Positions 23,901 to 36,305 of a stretch of 64,000 bases of DNA are shown here, piece after piece. Both the position numbers and the translations under genes were made by a program. Where the stretch lies: the NCBI GenBank assembly GCA_022410635.1, contig JAJVDF010000383.1, positions 37,880 through 101,879 of the forward strand, in the 5' to 3' direction. Each line of letters starts with the position of its first letter. The stretch's first letter is position 1. This DNA comes from Tretioscincus oriximinensis. Its lineage: Eukaryota; Chordata; Lepidosauria; Squamata; Gymnophthalmidae. Below the pieces are notes generated by a model that was given only the letters and a program-made list of their open reading frames with translations, was not told the origin of the DNA and did no database searches.

Positions 23901-25254
23901 AGTCTCAAATCAAGTTGAGATAGATTGGTCCAAATAATCTGCTTCCTTTAAGCATGCTTGAACTTTCAACAGCACCTTACTAGTGAATACCATATTATAT
24001 TTGACTGTTTCTGGAGTCATCTTCCTTGAAGCAAGGGTGTTTTTCAGCCTGTCCTGGACCAAGCATAGCAAGTTCTATTTACATTGCAAGACTGGTGACA
24101 CTGTGTGTCCCAGCAATGCTGAGGCACCCCAGTTAGATTTACACACAACTGATTCACCATCTTAATTATAAGCTCCCCCTTTTGACAATTTGGTGAAGAC
24201 CAGGATATAGCAGGAAGAGCAGGAAATGTCAATAAAAATAAACATTTGTCCCAGGTCCATATATGCATATAAGCTGAAGTGAGACAAGGGCTGTAGATCA
24301 TCCTTCAAGCTTATGCAAGTTCTGGAGCCCATTTTTCAAAACTTCTGCATGGAGGAAGGAATACTTCACAGTTTATTAACATGTTGTTAAACAATGAATT
24401 TATATATGGCAAGTTCTGCCCTTAAAGACTTGCAATATGAAAGAGTCATAAGACAACAAACCAAGGAACAGTTACATTGGGTAAGCAGGAAAACAATGTG
24501 TGATTATTTCAATGGAAGGCACAATTGAGTTCCATTAGATTACAGCTGTATTTGTGTTATTTCTATGTGGTCATTTTTAATTTTGTTTATATGTTTGCTT
24601 ATTTGATAAACCATTTTAAATTCCAATTGTCAGAGAAAGGGCACAAAGATCTCTTTTAAAAATGAACATTTTATGTAAACAATAAACCACATTTTCCATC
24701 ACTATCTTCTAATGTCATTGTCTTCTGCATGTATTAATAGAATACAGAAATGATTGCATAGTTATACTATGTTTGATAGCCAAGTCACCACCTGATATGG
24801 TTTTAGTGGCATTACTAGACATGTAGAGTGGATTATTGTGTTCTGTCAGTAATCAATTTTAGGGAGCAGTTACTACAGATCTCTTGTGGATTAACACTAT
24901 TCCCATGCAAACTTTGTGGAATATTGAGCTCCATAACAGATTACTGAGCCTATTGCATACAGGGCCTTCATTCAATTAATAACAAGAAAGTTAAGGTGAA
25001 CCCTGTTCTGAGAAAAGTAGTTAATGGTCAAAGGCCCTGTTACAAGCTGCAGATTGCNTCTTAGCTGTTTCATGAAAACTATATTTATCCCAGCAGCAGC
25101 CAGTCAGAAGGTTCAGAATAGTTTCTGCGATGGCCAGTGCTTCCTCTTGGGCAGAGNAAAATTCTTTCAGTTGTGACTTAGGTGCTTGCAAGAAATAACT
25201 TTTGTTGGGTAGTACCTAGGCATTTTGCAAAATTTGACCACTCCACTGGCTTAA
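23901..25254. other. unassigned sequence
   Basis: No recognised repeat, exon or RNA gene. Confidence 0.4.
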
Positions 25255-25435
25255 CACAAGAGAATATAAGAGGAACTCTGCTGGATCAGTTCATAGCCCA
25301 TCTAGTCCAAAGTTCTATCTCAAAAAGTAGCCCCTCAATTTGTACTAGGGAGGTCTCAAGCATAAGAAGGCAAACACCTCACCTGGTCCTTGACTCCCTG
25401 CAAATGGTAATTCAGGAATACTGCCTCTCAGGCTT
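25255..25435 (-). mobile_element. CR1 LINE 3' end
   Basis: Antisense CR1 terminus ('aactctgctggatcagttc', 'agcccatctagtccaaagtt', 'actccctgcaaatggta'). The 3' tip is degraded; truncated at about 25435. Confidence 0.8.
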
Positions 25436-26429
25436 TGTGATAGTAACTGGGTTTTTTTTCCAATTTGGTTTTTTCTATCTGTTACTGGAACTTTATATTC
25501 GTGCTTGTATCTTTTCATTTCCCCAGGCCAAACTATGGAAGAAATGGATTTTCCAAATGCCTCTTGTTTTGCCATCTTAGTTGACCACATGGCCTTTGGA
25601 GATAACTTGGCAGGCCTCTTTTTAAAAATAGGGTCAACCAAATCTTGTGGGACTTGCTTTCACTAAGAGTCTATTCAAAAGCATGTTCTTTTGAAGTCAA
25701 TGGAAATTAGTTTCAGGTAAGTAAACANGAAACTGTGTCCTAATTCAGTAGCTTAGCAGGTGGGAAAGAAATAAACGTCTCTGAAGAGAGCCCTTAAATA
25801 ACACAGTCAGGAATAAAATGTCATCCTCAAAGACATAGAAACATGTCTATGAAGTAAATTATGTTTGAGCACTTGTGTAAAATGAGTCTCTTGAAAGTTC
25901 TATTAAGTGTTTTATCTGCTTNTTTCTGAACTGGTGATGATAACTCACTGTCAGAATTTATTTTTCCAGAATCTGAATTACAATATCAGAAGCATCCTCA
26001 ATCCAAAACTTTCCATTTGCATTTTTTCAGTGGCTGATAACAGCTGGATCTCATTCTCTACAATAACAAATGATGTGAATAGACTTAAAAGTAAAAATAA
26101 AATAAAAGTTCTACCCTGAAATATGCAGTGTGTTTTGAAGTGATAATAATGTCTTAATGGAATAATAAGGTTTAGAATAAATTTGGAACCTATATTGACT
26201 GAAATGATGACACTGTTCAGTAATGCATCATATATAGAATCTATTAGTCTGGCAATTATCTGAAATACCTACCTTTTTCTAAACGGAAATAAGGATTTGG
26301 CACCTAGAGCAGACTATATGGTACACTGAGGGTGGGGGCAGACCTAACTTTTAATCTGCCTTCTGTCCGCTTTTAGAATGGAACAACACATCAGTAAAAT
26401 GAACAACAATTTTCTTTTCACATTATCTA
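25436..26429. other. unassigned sequence
   Basis: No recognised features. Confidence 0.4.
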
Positions 26430-26720
26430 AATCAAAGATGGTTTTTGGAGTCAGAGAATGTCAAAAAAAAGTAGCTTGTCACTTCGCTGATGTGTTCTCT
26501 CAGTTTGAAAGTGGACTGAAGCTGGTGTGGTCACAGCTTTTGATCCGTTCAGCATTTTCATTTAATCTTGATCAGAAGCCCCAGCAATCAGCATCTGTAC
26601 CTCATCAATGTCCACCTTAGTGTGTATCTTTGAGCTCCTCATCCATCATTAGTCCATTCTGGCCATGCACATGATNCTGGTCAGGAAGGCCCTTAATGTT
26701 GTGAGCATCCTTGTAATAGA
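26430..26720 (-). other. possible degraded coding relic, unidentified
   Basis: On the minus strand 26610-26720 reads as an uninterrupted peptide ('KDAHNIKGLPDQ', then 'HGQNGLMMDEELKDTH', then a stop). In a second frame the next segment reads 'KVDIDEVQMLIAGASDQD' before another stop at about 26561. Two adjacent charged, protein-like stretches in different frames suggest an old pseudogene or retroelement relic. I do not recognise the protein and the evidence is thin. Confidence 0.2.
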
Positions 26721-27096
26721 ACTACTATTGTTGCATTTAAGGATCTGTTTTTGAAATATATCTTACATCTTGATGGATTTTAGAAAGATAAAAGTGGTTG
26801 TTTAAATGAAATTCAATCCAGTTGGTTGCAAAAGCAAATTAATTGCCAATTTATTGGTGAATGTTGAAGAATATTGAAACAACAAATCTTTCACAAAATG
26901 AAAACAATGGTCTTTAAAATTAAACATTGTGTGGAGAGGACCTAAGTATTTTGATATGAAAGACCTTTTCTGCATTAGGGCTTTTTAAAAATAAATAGAG
27001 GGCCTTGCCAGGGCATGGAATTGTAGATTATTGCCGACTCCAGACAAGACTTGCTATAATCTGCCCCAGGATATAGATTTCAGGTTCCCATTCTGG

Positions 27097-27576
27097 TAGG
27101 GTTGCCATACGTCCCGGGAAGGCGGGACAATCCCGGTTTGGGGGAATAAAAAATAGTCTGCACCAGGGAATATAAAAATGCAGGATTTTAAAGGCAAAGC
27201 ATCTGTCAGAGCTGATGGCTGCAGCTCAAGCAACGCTTTCCGGGATCCTGGAAGGAACCTTGGAGCGTGCCGTAGCTGCTCCAATGCTGGAGGCGAGATT
27301 TCGCGCCTGCTGTCAGGCAAAGTGCGCCACCTCACCACCAACAGAGGAAAAACGCTTGGGGTTTTGACAGGAGGACAACTCTGTTCTCTTGTCACAAACC
27401 CAGGCGTTTTTCCTCCGCTGGTGGCAAGTTGGAGCGCTTTGCCTGACAGCAGGCGCAAAACCCTGCCTCCAGCATTGGAGCAGCTATGCACACACACGCA
27501 CGCAAACATGGATGCTTTCTGCCTGTCTCACTACAAGCATCCGTGTGTGTGTCTGCGCGTCCATATGGCAACCCTA
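27097..27576 (+). mobile_element. hAT-type non-autonomous transposon, full length, with internal hairpin
   Basis: Terminal inverted repeats are 'tagggttgccata' at 27097-27109 and 'tatggcaaccct a' at 27564-27576. Flanking 8-mers are cattctgg (27089-27096) and cattatgg (27577-27584), an 8-bp target duplication with one mismatch. TAG...CTA ends plus 8-bp duplication are diagnostic of the hAT superfamily. A subterminal 'cgggacaatcccggttt' motif follows the left end. The interior is an imperfect inverted repeat with arms of about 95 bp (27274-27372 and 27388-27485). No transposase is encoded. Confidence 0.88.
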
Positions 27577-27612
27577 CATTATGGAATATAAATCAGTAGA
27601 AAGGCTTGAAGA

Positions 27613-27820
27613 GACTCAGAACTGTTGGCAACAACAAAAATGGTATTAAGACCATAAAAACAATAAAATTGTAGATTATTGCATCTATGGCAAAAATAGA
27701 ACATGTATGAGTTAGACAATATTGGATTGTGAATTTAGACTTTGTATGACTGTGAATACATGGAACTGTTCTTTTTTTGTTTGTTCTCTTATATAAAACC
27801 CAATAAAAATATTTTTTTAA
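27613..27820 (+). mobile_element. 5'-truncated L1-like retrotransposon with TSD
   Basis: The 13-mer aaaggcttgaaga occurs at 27600-27612 and again at 27821-27833. It brackets a 208-bp segment that ends in 'aaaacccaataaaaat' and an A/T-rich tail. Exact flanking duplication plus a poly(A)-like end indicate target-primed insertion by L1-type machinery. The short body is not diagnostic, so the source could also be another poly(A) LINE or an mRNA 3' end. Confidence 0.7.
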
Positions 27821-27833
27821 AAAGGCTTGAAGA

Positions 27834-29671
27834 AAAGGCCAAAGGATAGGACANCACAGCACAGAACACCTCATTTTCTTCATTTTCAAAATAGTGAAAG
27901 TTCATCTTAGCAACATTTTATTTGTTAATCCATTAATATGCTAAAAGAGACCCTTGTTAAAAATTCTAAACCTAATAGTGCTACTTTCTTTAATCCTTTG
28001 AAAAGAGTTAGCTTACTGAATTTCTCTGTAATTTATTTATTCTATTCCCAGACCAAAAGGTTTTCTTATGCAGATTGCCTTATTGTTGTACAATAATGCA
28101 TGATTTCTTTAACTGCCTCCTTATGACAGTTCTTAGTCATTTAATATGAACAATTACCAATATTATCACAGTTGTTCTCTTGTCCTTTTCCCCCCATCTA
28201 CTCCCTTCCCTCTATCTTCCTGGGTTTTCCATCATCCACTATAGACTGCTGAACGAGGTTTGAATAGTAATGCTTGACAGTTTCACTGTATCAAGATCAA
28301 CTTACCAACATTTTCATGGTTCTCTACTGCTGGTGCCTAAGGCTTTTCCTGATGGGATGTTCCTCAAACATTGTGTACAAAAGGCACTAACCATTTATCA
28401 TGCTGGATGTAACTAGTGGAAGCTGCAGCCCCAAATTAGGGCTGCTTCATAGGGATTTTTACATATACCACACAAGAAATTTCTCTCTCATCTTGTCTTT
28501 CTCTGGATCCAAAACTGATTCTATGCATCTTGTAAAAAGTGTATTGTTAATAAAGTTCATGAATAGTTTACTTTTTACTACTCTTAAACTACAGACCATA
28601 AAGGCCTGGTCTCACATGTACCTTTCAATTTTGAAAAAAAAACAGACTGAAAACCAGAAAAAACAGTTTTGAACTAGACTGAATCCAAAATGAACTTCTT
28701 TTTCTGGTTTAGTCCAGTTGTCCAGGACTTAAAGACTGTTTAATACTTCATTCCCCAAGTTCAGAAAGGAAACACTTGNCAGAATCTTTCCTTGCTTTGG
28801 GCTACACTATTTGCTTAGAAGTTGTCTGAACTGTGCCCTGTTGCTTTGGGCAAAGTGAAAATGGATCTTTGATGCAATAGAAGGGAAAGATCAAGCGGAG
28901 GCCATTACTTGCTCTTGGGAATGGATCTAGAGAGGCCTTTCCCTTTCACACTCTGCATGCAGCAATTTGCTATCCTTGTTTCAGAATAAAGGAAAGTGCT
29001 AAAGCAAAAAATTGGTCCACCTTGACCCACCTAAACCAGGTTGGGACAGGAAAACCCAACTCTATGAGTTCACACTATTCTCAAGCTGCTCTCCAGATTC
29101 TAGGACCAGTTGTGACTGCTTTTAGGGGAACCATTTGCCAGAGGCTTGGAACAGCAGGTTTTGATGTGACCTTAATTTTCTATCCCAAATGGATAAAAGA
29201 TTCAAGTTTTCCCTCGGGTGCTAGAAAGCTTGAGCCNGGACAGAAGAAAATATAGGCAGTTCTGGAGAGTTATTGATCTAGTGCCAAGTTTGCACTTTGA
29301 CTAGAATGCTCCAAACAATTATATTTATACTACTAGTTGCTTCACCATTCCCCACTCACTTGAAACTCATACTTAAGCTTCCCATAAAGCTGCATAGCAC
29401 TGACTGCAATTTTTAAGCAGGCCACAACTATTCCTGCTTCCTGGAAACATTCCTGCAGGAAATGCTGTATTGTAGCCTTTCTTTGTTCTACATGTCTTGC
29501 GACATGTTTTCACACAATTATAGTGATGGTGCAATCAGCTAGGTAGAATACAGCTTTTGCACTTCCTGTTTCTGAGCTAAGAGTAGAAATACTTTTGCCT
29601 GGGGATGTGAGAAAGCAGAAAACACTTCCACAGCAAGCAGATAGGAGTGGTACTCAGCAACCATTTTTGGA
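27834..29671. other. unassigned sequence
   Basis: About 1.8 kb with no recognised repeat or gene; N at about 28779 and 29236. Confidence 0.4.
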
Positions 29672-29860
29672 AGTCCAGCAAAGGGGCTAGTAGCACTTTG
29701 AGACTAACAGGAGGAAAGTGGGTGGCATAAGCTTTCGTAGACATGTCTACTTATTCAGACGTGTCTATGAAAGCTTATGCCACCCACTTTTCTCCTGTTA
29801 GTCTCAAAGTGCTACTTTGCTGGACTTTCTACTAGACTATCATGGCTATTTCTCTGAAAT
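29672..29860 (+). repeat. palindromic reptile repeat ('gctttcgtagacatgtct' family)
   Basis: Arms at about 29672-29746 and 29762-29826 are near-perfect inverted copies. 'gtgggtggcataagctttcg' is mirrored by 'aaagcttatgccacccac', and agtccagcaaag by ctttgctggact. The right side continues to 'tatcatggctatttctctga', typical of the end of this reptile element. Both arms also include 'agcactttgagactaacag' or its complement. The element class is not assigned. Confidence 0.75.
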
Positions 29861-30633
29861 CATTTTCAGAAGATAAATGCAAACATATTGTACTTACACA
29901 CATAATCTCTCTCTAAAATGCACTGTTAAAGGAAAGATTACCAAAAAATACCATTGCAATCTCCCTTTGTGGAAATTTGCTGTGGGTCAAATCAGAGAAA
30001 AATGCAAAAAATATTTTAGTAAAATAGCAACAATCAGAAAGCCATTCAAATCTAATATTTTTTTTCCCTTTTGCCTTTCCTACCTATAATATGTCAGAGT
30101 GAGATAAACTGCTGTTAATGTTTATGTAACCATACATCTTGTTCCTCATTTTAAATTAGTGCTGGCTTGTGCTGAAATTTTGTAATGTATTGCTCTCTTC
30201 GAGACAGAAAAGAAAAGATCTGGAGCAGAAATTTAATTTGTGTCAAATCTAAAATGGATTTGCTAATTCTGNTACTTTAAACTCCTGAGAAACTGAATCA
30301 GAAGCTCTGATCAGCTTCAAGAAATAGCAGAAAAAGAACCTTTCTGCCATAAAAATGTCTTGATGTGCAAGGAAGAAAGGTTTGAGGCACACAGACTTTG
30401 CCTCCTTGGGGTCTAGAAACGGCAGCTCTTGTGAGTTATTAAAGCCGTTCATCAAAACGTTGCATCTCATGCTGCAGAGTGGAACATGTGCAATATTCCT
30501 GTGGAAGAACTAATTTTAGATTCATGAGCTGGAGTTTAAAAAGCCTTTGCCAAAGTTGAAGGGCAAAAGATGGGCTTTAAAGGTCTTGTAGAAGGATGAG
30601 TTGAATATTCATTCAGTTCCACGATAAGTTCCA
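29861..30633. other. unassigned sequence
   Basis: No recognised repeat or gene. Confidence 0.4.
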
Positions 30634-30886
30634 TGACAGGACTAGACAGGTTTATGGACACTAAGGGTATAAATGGATACTAGGATAGTTGTCTGGATGT
30701 CGCCTCCCGGATGGAGCAACAGGCAGGACTCTTGAAATGCCATTTGCAGGGAGTCATGAACAGGAGCATATTTTGCTTTCTTCTGTTTGGACTGCCCAGG
30801 TGCATCTGGTGGGCCTCTGTGTGACACAGAATGCTGGACTTGATGGGCTGTGGCCTGATCCAGTATGGCTCTTCTTATGTTCTTAA
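30634..30886 (+). mobile_element. CR1 LINE 3' end
   Basis: Sense CR1 terminus including 'gggtataaatggatactagg', 'ggtgcatctggtgggcctct' and 'gatccagtatggctcttctt'. It is very similar to the copy at 42307, so the two belong to the same young subfamily. Confidence 0.9.
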
Positions 30887-32696
30887 GTTTAACCTTATTA
30901 TGAGATGAGGCTTTTCATCAAAACATCAGAGTGTAGTCTTTCCCAGGTGCCAAACAATAGATAAGTGTCCATATTGAATAGGAAACTAAAGGCAATATGC
31001 TATTGGACTGACCTAGTGGAGCCCCTGGAACATCTGGTCTGCACTGTGGACTATTAGGAAGCATTATTAGGAACCCATGACCCTTATAGAACACCTCATA
31101 ACAAAAGCCACCATTTGGTGAAAGGGTGTTTATCATCCTTGTCATCGTCATTGTTATTTATTTGCTTATTATCGTTGTCATCACCATTATTTGTATTGGA
31201 TGAAGGCAGGCCACCTCCTGTGAATGACCTTTAGGACATCCTGCCATTTCTTCAAACTCGTAGGTAATACTTGGACATTCATTCTAGCAGCCCATTCATT
31301 CTGCATCTATTACAGATTTTCAGAACTGTTCAGTAAATCCCTGTCTAAAGGTTTGCCACCCTACCTAAGATTGTCAGAAACAAGCAGGACAGAAGTTCTC
31401 AATATTTAATGGTTGTGGCTGGTGGAAGAAGAAATTTCAGCAGGTGCCGTTTATGGTGAACAGCAGCATCTGCTCAAACTACNACTTTGACACACCCATT
31501 AGCTACAGATCCCCTGTCCTGCCTTATCCTGGATAACTTTANAGATGTTTACTGTGAATTTGTTCAGCCCTTTAGTAACACCATCTAGGTTAGGAGGAAT
31601 TGGCAATGTGTAAAATGCTGATGACATAATGAATAATAATCCTCTATTGTTCATTTACAAAATATAAATTGATTACTAGTTAAAGTTTTAGATGGATGAC
31701 ATACAAGAAAAAAAAGTTAATCACTTCCATTAATAAAACGAAAATAATTAAATGCTAGCTTAGATTTTTCTTCTTAATAACACCACTTCCTGATGCCTGA
31801 ATGAGCTGATGCTCCTGATTTAAATCTGTGAAAACACCTTCAATAGAGGCATGACATTTATCACTTGTTTCTAATTTTTCTCTAGTTTTATTTTCATACT
31901 GAATTTTGGATTTATTTCATTTTGATAATGCAGATAACAGCCACATTGCTGTATGCATAAATTACAGTGGATGAACATTAATGGTGTCAGTCCACAGCTG
32001 TTCTAAACTTAAATAATTATATTCTCTCCCTGTGATCAACATTCTAAATGGCCAAGCTATTCAATTAGGAGATCACAATATATTTTCTTATTAAGTAACT
32101 ATTATCATTGAAATTAGTTGCTCTTTGATAAAGTACCTGGATAAATCTCATTCTGCAAAAATAAGGCGGTNTGAAATGATTTATGAGGTGTAGTCATGCT
32201 ATTTGGGGAGTTCTGTAATTTTACAAATGTGGTACAATTTTGAAACCCAGAGATTAATGCAGCATTAATTACTGATGCTCTGAACCTAACTGCATATGTT
32301 CTATTAACACCACCCATTATCACAAAATAAACATCTCTTTGTAAAAACAAATGAAGTTTCATCTTAATATTCCTGATTGTGATTCCACTCCTTCACAGCT
32401 GCAGCTAATTGTCTTTTGTTGTGTTGTGGGTTTTGTTTTTGTTTCTGCTTGCTACAAAGGACCACCTGCTGCACTCAACTTTTGGATTGCTTTTATTTTG
32501 GGTGAAAAATGCCCTGAAGTCATGAAAATGAGTAATTAAACACTTTGCTTAATTTCCAATAAAGCAAAGACCTGGTATTGTTAAATCTAGAAAATATGCT
32601 AGCATACTTCTTACTTTCTGACTTCTTGTAATCAACTTTTGATTTGTTAGAACAAATTGCTAGAATGCAAAATCCTTCCTTCCTAATTCCTTCCAT
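30887..32696. other. unassigned AT-rich sequence
   Basis: No repeat family or exon recognised. 32100-32340 is rich in ATTA-type motifs (for example 'gcagcattaattactgatg') and could be conserved non-coding DNA; this cannot be tested from one sequence. Confidence 0.35.
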
Positions 32697-34495
32697 CATT
32701 ATGGTGATGATGATTAATTTATAAAGCACCATCAATGTNCTCAGCATTGTACAATATACATATAAAAATATAATTAATGCAATTAACACAATAATAAACT
32801 AAAATTTAAATTTAAAACAAAATAATAAATGGTCAATTAAAACAAAGTTAATCTGTGATGTTGAAGGCCTTGGAGTACAGGAATGTCTTTGGTTGAGATT
32901 TGAAAACGATGAGTGAAGAGTTCAAGTGGAGGAGAGTAGGCAGATTCCAAAGGTGAGGAGCGATGGGGGAGAAGGGACGAAGGTGGGACAAAGAGGAAGA
33001 AACCCTAGGCTGGGGAAGGTGCATAGTATGAGCAGATCGAAGAGCTTGTGAAGGCTGATATAGAGAAAGAAGAGAAGAAAGATAGGGAGGAGCAAGGTTT
33101 TGAAGGGCTTTAAAAGCCAGGACCAGGAGCTTGAAGTGAATATGGTAAAGAATAAGAAGCCTGTGGAGAGACATAAGAAGAGACGTATATGGTTGAACCA
33201 ACAAGATTGATAGATGGTTCTTGCAGCAGAATGCTGGATCAATACCAGAGATCTTAGATGGCAGATGGGATCTGATTAGAAGATGATTACAATAGCCAAG
33301 TCTGAAAATGTTGAGAGCGTGAATGAGAATCTTGGCAATATCAACAATAAGGAAAGGTCAGAGTTTTGAGATGTTACAGAGGAAGAAATGACAAGATTTG
33401 GCTATAGAAGCAATATGAGGGTCAAAGGAGCTGCTTTTATGGGAGAGATGGAAATATTATTGATATTTATGGCAAGAGAAAGACAAGGAGCAACAACCAA
33501 GAGTTGGGCCACGTTTACCTTGAGGCGATGATTAACCATCCAGTCTGAGATAACCATTGAAATATGGGTTTGAACTGCTGGGGAGAGATTAGGGAGAGGT
33601 GGATCTGTGTATCATCAGCATACAGGTGATACTGGAAACCCAATCAATGGAGGGAAACTTAAGAGGAGAGCATAATCAACCGTATCAGAGTAAAGCCCTT
33701 TAGATTTAGCAAGAAGAGATTGTCTGTAATTTTAGTTAAGGCTGTTTCAGCTGAATGAAGTGGCCAGAACGCAGATTTGAACTGGTCCAGAGCAGAGGAA
33801 GTAGCAAGAAAGTCTAAACAATGTGAATAGACTCCTCGCTCAAGCTGCTTAGAGTAGAAGGAAAGCAAAGAAATAGGGTGATAATTTTCAAGGCAGAAGG
33901 AATCAAGTGATGTTTTCTTTAGAGTGGGAGTTACAATAGCCTGTTTATACTCGGAAGGATAGGAACCAGTTGTGAGAGAGGAACTGACAATGTGCAAGAG
34001 ATAAGGTGGGGGCAAGAGAAAGGAAGAGGCGAGAAGGAAAGGGATTGAGAGAACATGTTGAAGGGTTTGAGGAATGAATTATGTTANTCAATTCAGAAAT
34101 TGAGGAACTAGAAAAGGTGGAAAAGATTAGGGGCGAAGAAAATTGATGTGGAACTTGTGGGATTGACTGGTCCAAGGAGGGAATTTCAGAACAAATCTTG
34201 TCTTTGTGTTAAAGAATATAGCAAAATCATTAGCAGAGAAAAGAGAAGGGAGAGGAGGGGACAGAGGATTTAAAAGAGTGGAAAATGTGGAAAAGAGGCA
34301 CTGGGGATGATGAGCATTCTGTTGGATTAAGGAGCCAAATTAGTTCTGCTTTGCTGAAGCAATAGTGCAGAAAAATGAAGGGAGAATAAATTTGTAATAG
34401 TCAGCCCAGATTCGAGTCCAGCATCATAATCACTCAGTTATTTATGAGCAGGAGCAAAGATGGTGGATGGAAGTGAACCAGGGTTGGAGTAAATG
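32697..34495 (-). mobile_element. L2-type LINE, long relic with RT domain
   Basis: The minus strand carries, from 5' to 3': a linker region (about 34445-34180), 'SNPSTCSLNPFPSRLF' (about 34090-34050), then RT blocks 'YPSEYKQAIVTPTLKKTSLD' and 'NYHPISLLSFYSKQLE' (33659-33970), with 'HSAETALTKITD' just after. The C-terminal block 'VLAFKALQNLAPPYLSSLLS' lies at 32848-33204. The 3' end is the 'gctttataaat' and 'atcatcatcaccat' tail at 32697-32730. The catalytic YADD-containing section is deleted or unreadable, and frames shift repeatedly, so it is dead. It is the longest LINE remnant in the window. Confidence 0.88.
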
Positions 34496-34497
34496 GG

Positions 34498-34803
34498 AAG
34501 AAGAAGAACTGGGTACTTATATCCCGCTTTTCTCACATTTTAAAGGGACTCAAAGCTGTTTAAAAGGGTATTTTGCCCGAAGGCTGACATTCTATCTTCC
34601 CTACCAGGCTTTGGTGGTTCCCATTTATCTACTTACAGTCAGTTGCAATTTCTTGCAATTCATGCTTTCGAATAGCTGGGTTGACTAGAGCTACAGGCTA
34701 GGAGAAGGTGCTCACCCCTCCCAACGTCCGACACAGGGCTTCAAAACCGATTTCCCAAATGAGNGACCATTTCCTTAGTGACTGAGTCATTTGTGCCTGC
34801 TCA
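34498..34803 (-). mobile_element. tRNA-headed SINE, GAA-tailed family, in or beside L2
   Basis: The antisense copy starts with a gaagaagaagaa tail (34498-34508), then 'cccgcttttctcacatttta', 'aagggactcaaagctgttta' and 'tgctttcgaatagctgggtt', and ends with a tRNA-like head near 34740-34800. It lies at the 5' side of the L2 relic; A/G-rich sequence beyond 34803 may be the continuation of that L2, which would make this a nested insertion. Confidence 0.82.
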
Positions 34804-35060
34804 TAACATGTCACAGAACTCTCAAAAGTAGATGAGAGAGCAGAGCTTAAGAGTGAAGCAGCAGGATTGGAAGAACAAGATGAGAAGGATGCTGGCAAAG
34901 AAGGGCTGTGGAAAAGGAGTCAAGATCAAGTGTATGGAGGGGATGAAAAGGAGAGGAAGAAGAAGGATTGCTGCATACTTCAGATGGGGATTCTTCTTGA
35001 AATCTCAGCATATAAAAAATAAAGAAAGCCTGTGATCTAGGGTGGTGAACAGAATATTCA
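34804..35060 (-). mobile_element. possible 5' continuation of the L2 relic
   Basis: Purine-rich on the plus strand with a leucine- and isoleucine-rich minus-strand frame ('KYAAILLLLLFIPSIHLI'). Its composition matches the linker region of the L2 copy on the other side of the SINE. No diagnostic motif. Confidence 0.3.
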
Positions 35061-36305
35061 TTAGTCATGGATTATGAAGCTATGAGGTCTTCATTTTATG
35101 TCCACATTTCCCCATGGAATGTGTGGCTGATTCTGTCAGTGGAATTTAGACCTGACCGTACATTTCTGGCTTTCTGACTAAAGCCCTTTTTGCATGCATT
35201 TCTGGTTGGGGCTTAAAACCAGGTGCAGATTAAAGGGAACTTCCTGTTTGTTCCAGCCTCTAAAACTTGCTTCCAGTCTCTTTCTACCTCCTCCCTTTTT
35301 TCTAGTTTATTCAGGTCAACCATTGACCATATGGTTGATCTCCAAGAATTCTTGCTGGTGAAAGCTTGGGTAAATCTACCACAAGAAAGCCAGTAATGAA
35401 CTAGCTGGATATTTAACACCAACACAGCAACATCATAGCCAGTTCATTTATTCTACTGCCCCACTCTACTTCCCGGAGCCCCAAGAAGGTCCTATGAGCC
35501 GGACTCGGGATGACACAACAAAAATAAAGACGTTATACAGTCTGCATCTTGAAATTAGGCTTTCAGTTTTTTGAATCCTGAACTGACTAAAATAATATAG
35601 TCTCTGCAATTTNATCCTTGAACTGATTTTGATGACCTTGCACAATTAAATAATGACTAAGCAATAGAAATCCTTGTCAGGCTGCTTACTTCTAATAACA
35701 GTGTGGACAGAATGCTTGACAGAAACCTTAGGTGATGGTACCATACCTATAAAATTCTGTTGAAGTGATTTTGTGGACTCCAGGTAGGGTTTATTCATGC
35801 TTGCGGTTCCTAGAAGTTCCCAGATGCTCTTTAGCATCTATGTGAATCCACTGAGAACTGTTAGAAGGGATTTGGATTGATGTTACGACTGATATGCTGT
35901 CTCAATTCTATCTCTTCATTCCTTATGAATCATGAAAGGTTGTTCAGGTGNTTGACTGTTGCCTGGGGGCAATAAGAGACTGGCAGTAAGCCAGTAAATT
36001 GAAATTGAACTCAGACAAGAGCAGAACAGAGTATCATACTTTATAGTGTTCCTAATCCGGGAAATATGGAAACAGCTATTCTTAATGCGGTTATACTTTC
36101 ACAGAAAAAGCAGATGCATAGTCTAGGGGTACAGATGAATTTATCTTCGTGTCTTGAAGTTCAAACCATATTTATGAATGATCTATCATTTATAGCCATA
36201 CTACACTGAGATAATCACAGCAATCCAAGTTCTGGTAATTTTCAAAATGGATTGCTGTAGTTTCCCAATGTTAGTGCCTGTTTTTACTGATTTTGCAATC
36301 ATTTA
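35061..36305. other. unassigned sequence
   Basis: No recognised repeat or gene. Confidence 0.4.

Noticed and set aside
27178..27591. 137-codon plus-strand and 151-codon minus-strand frames
   Set aside because: Both lie inside the hAT-type hairpin element; opposite-strand openness follows from its inverted repeat.
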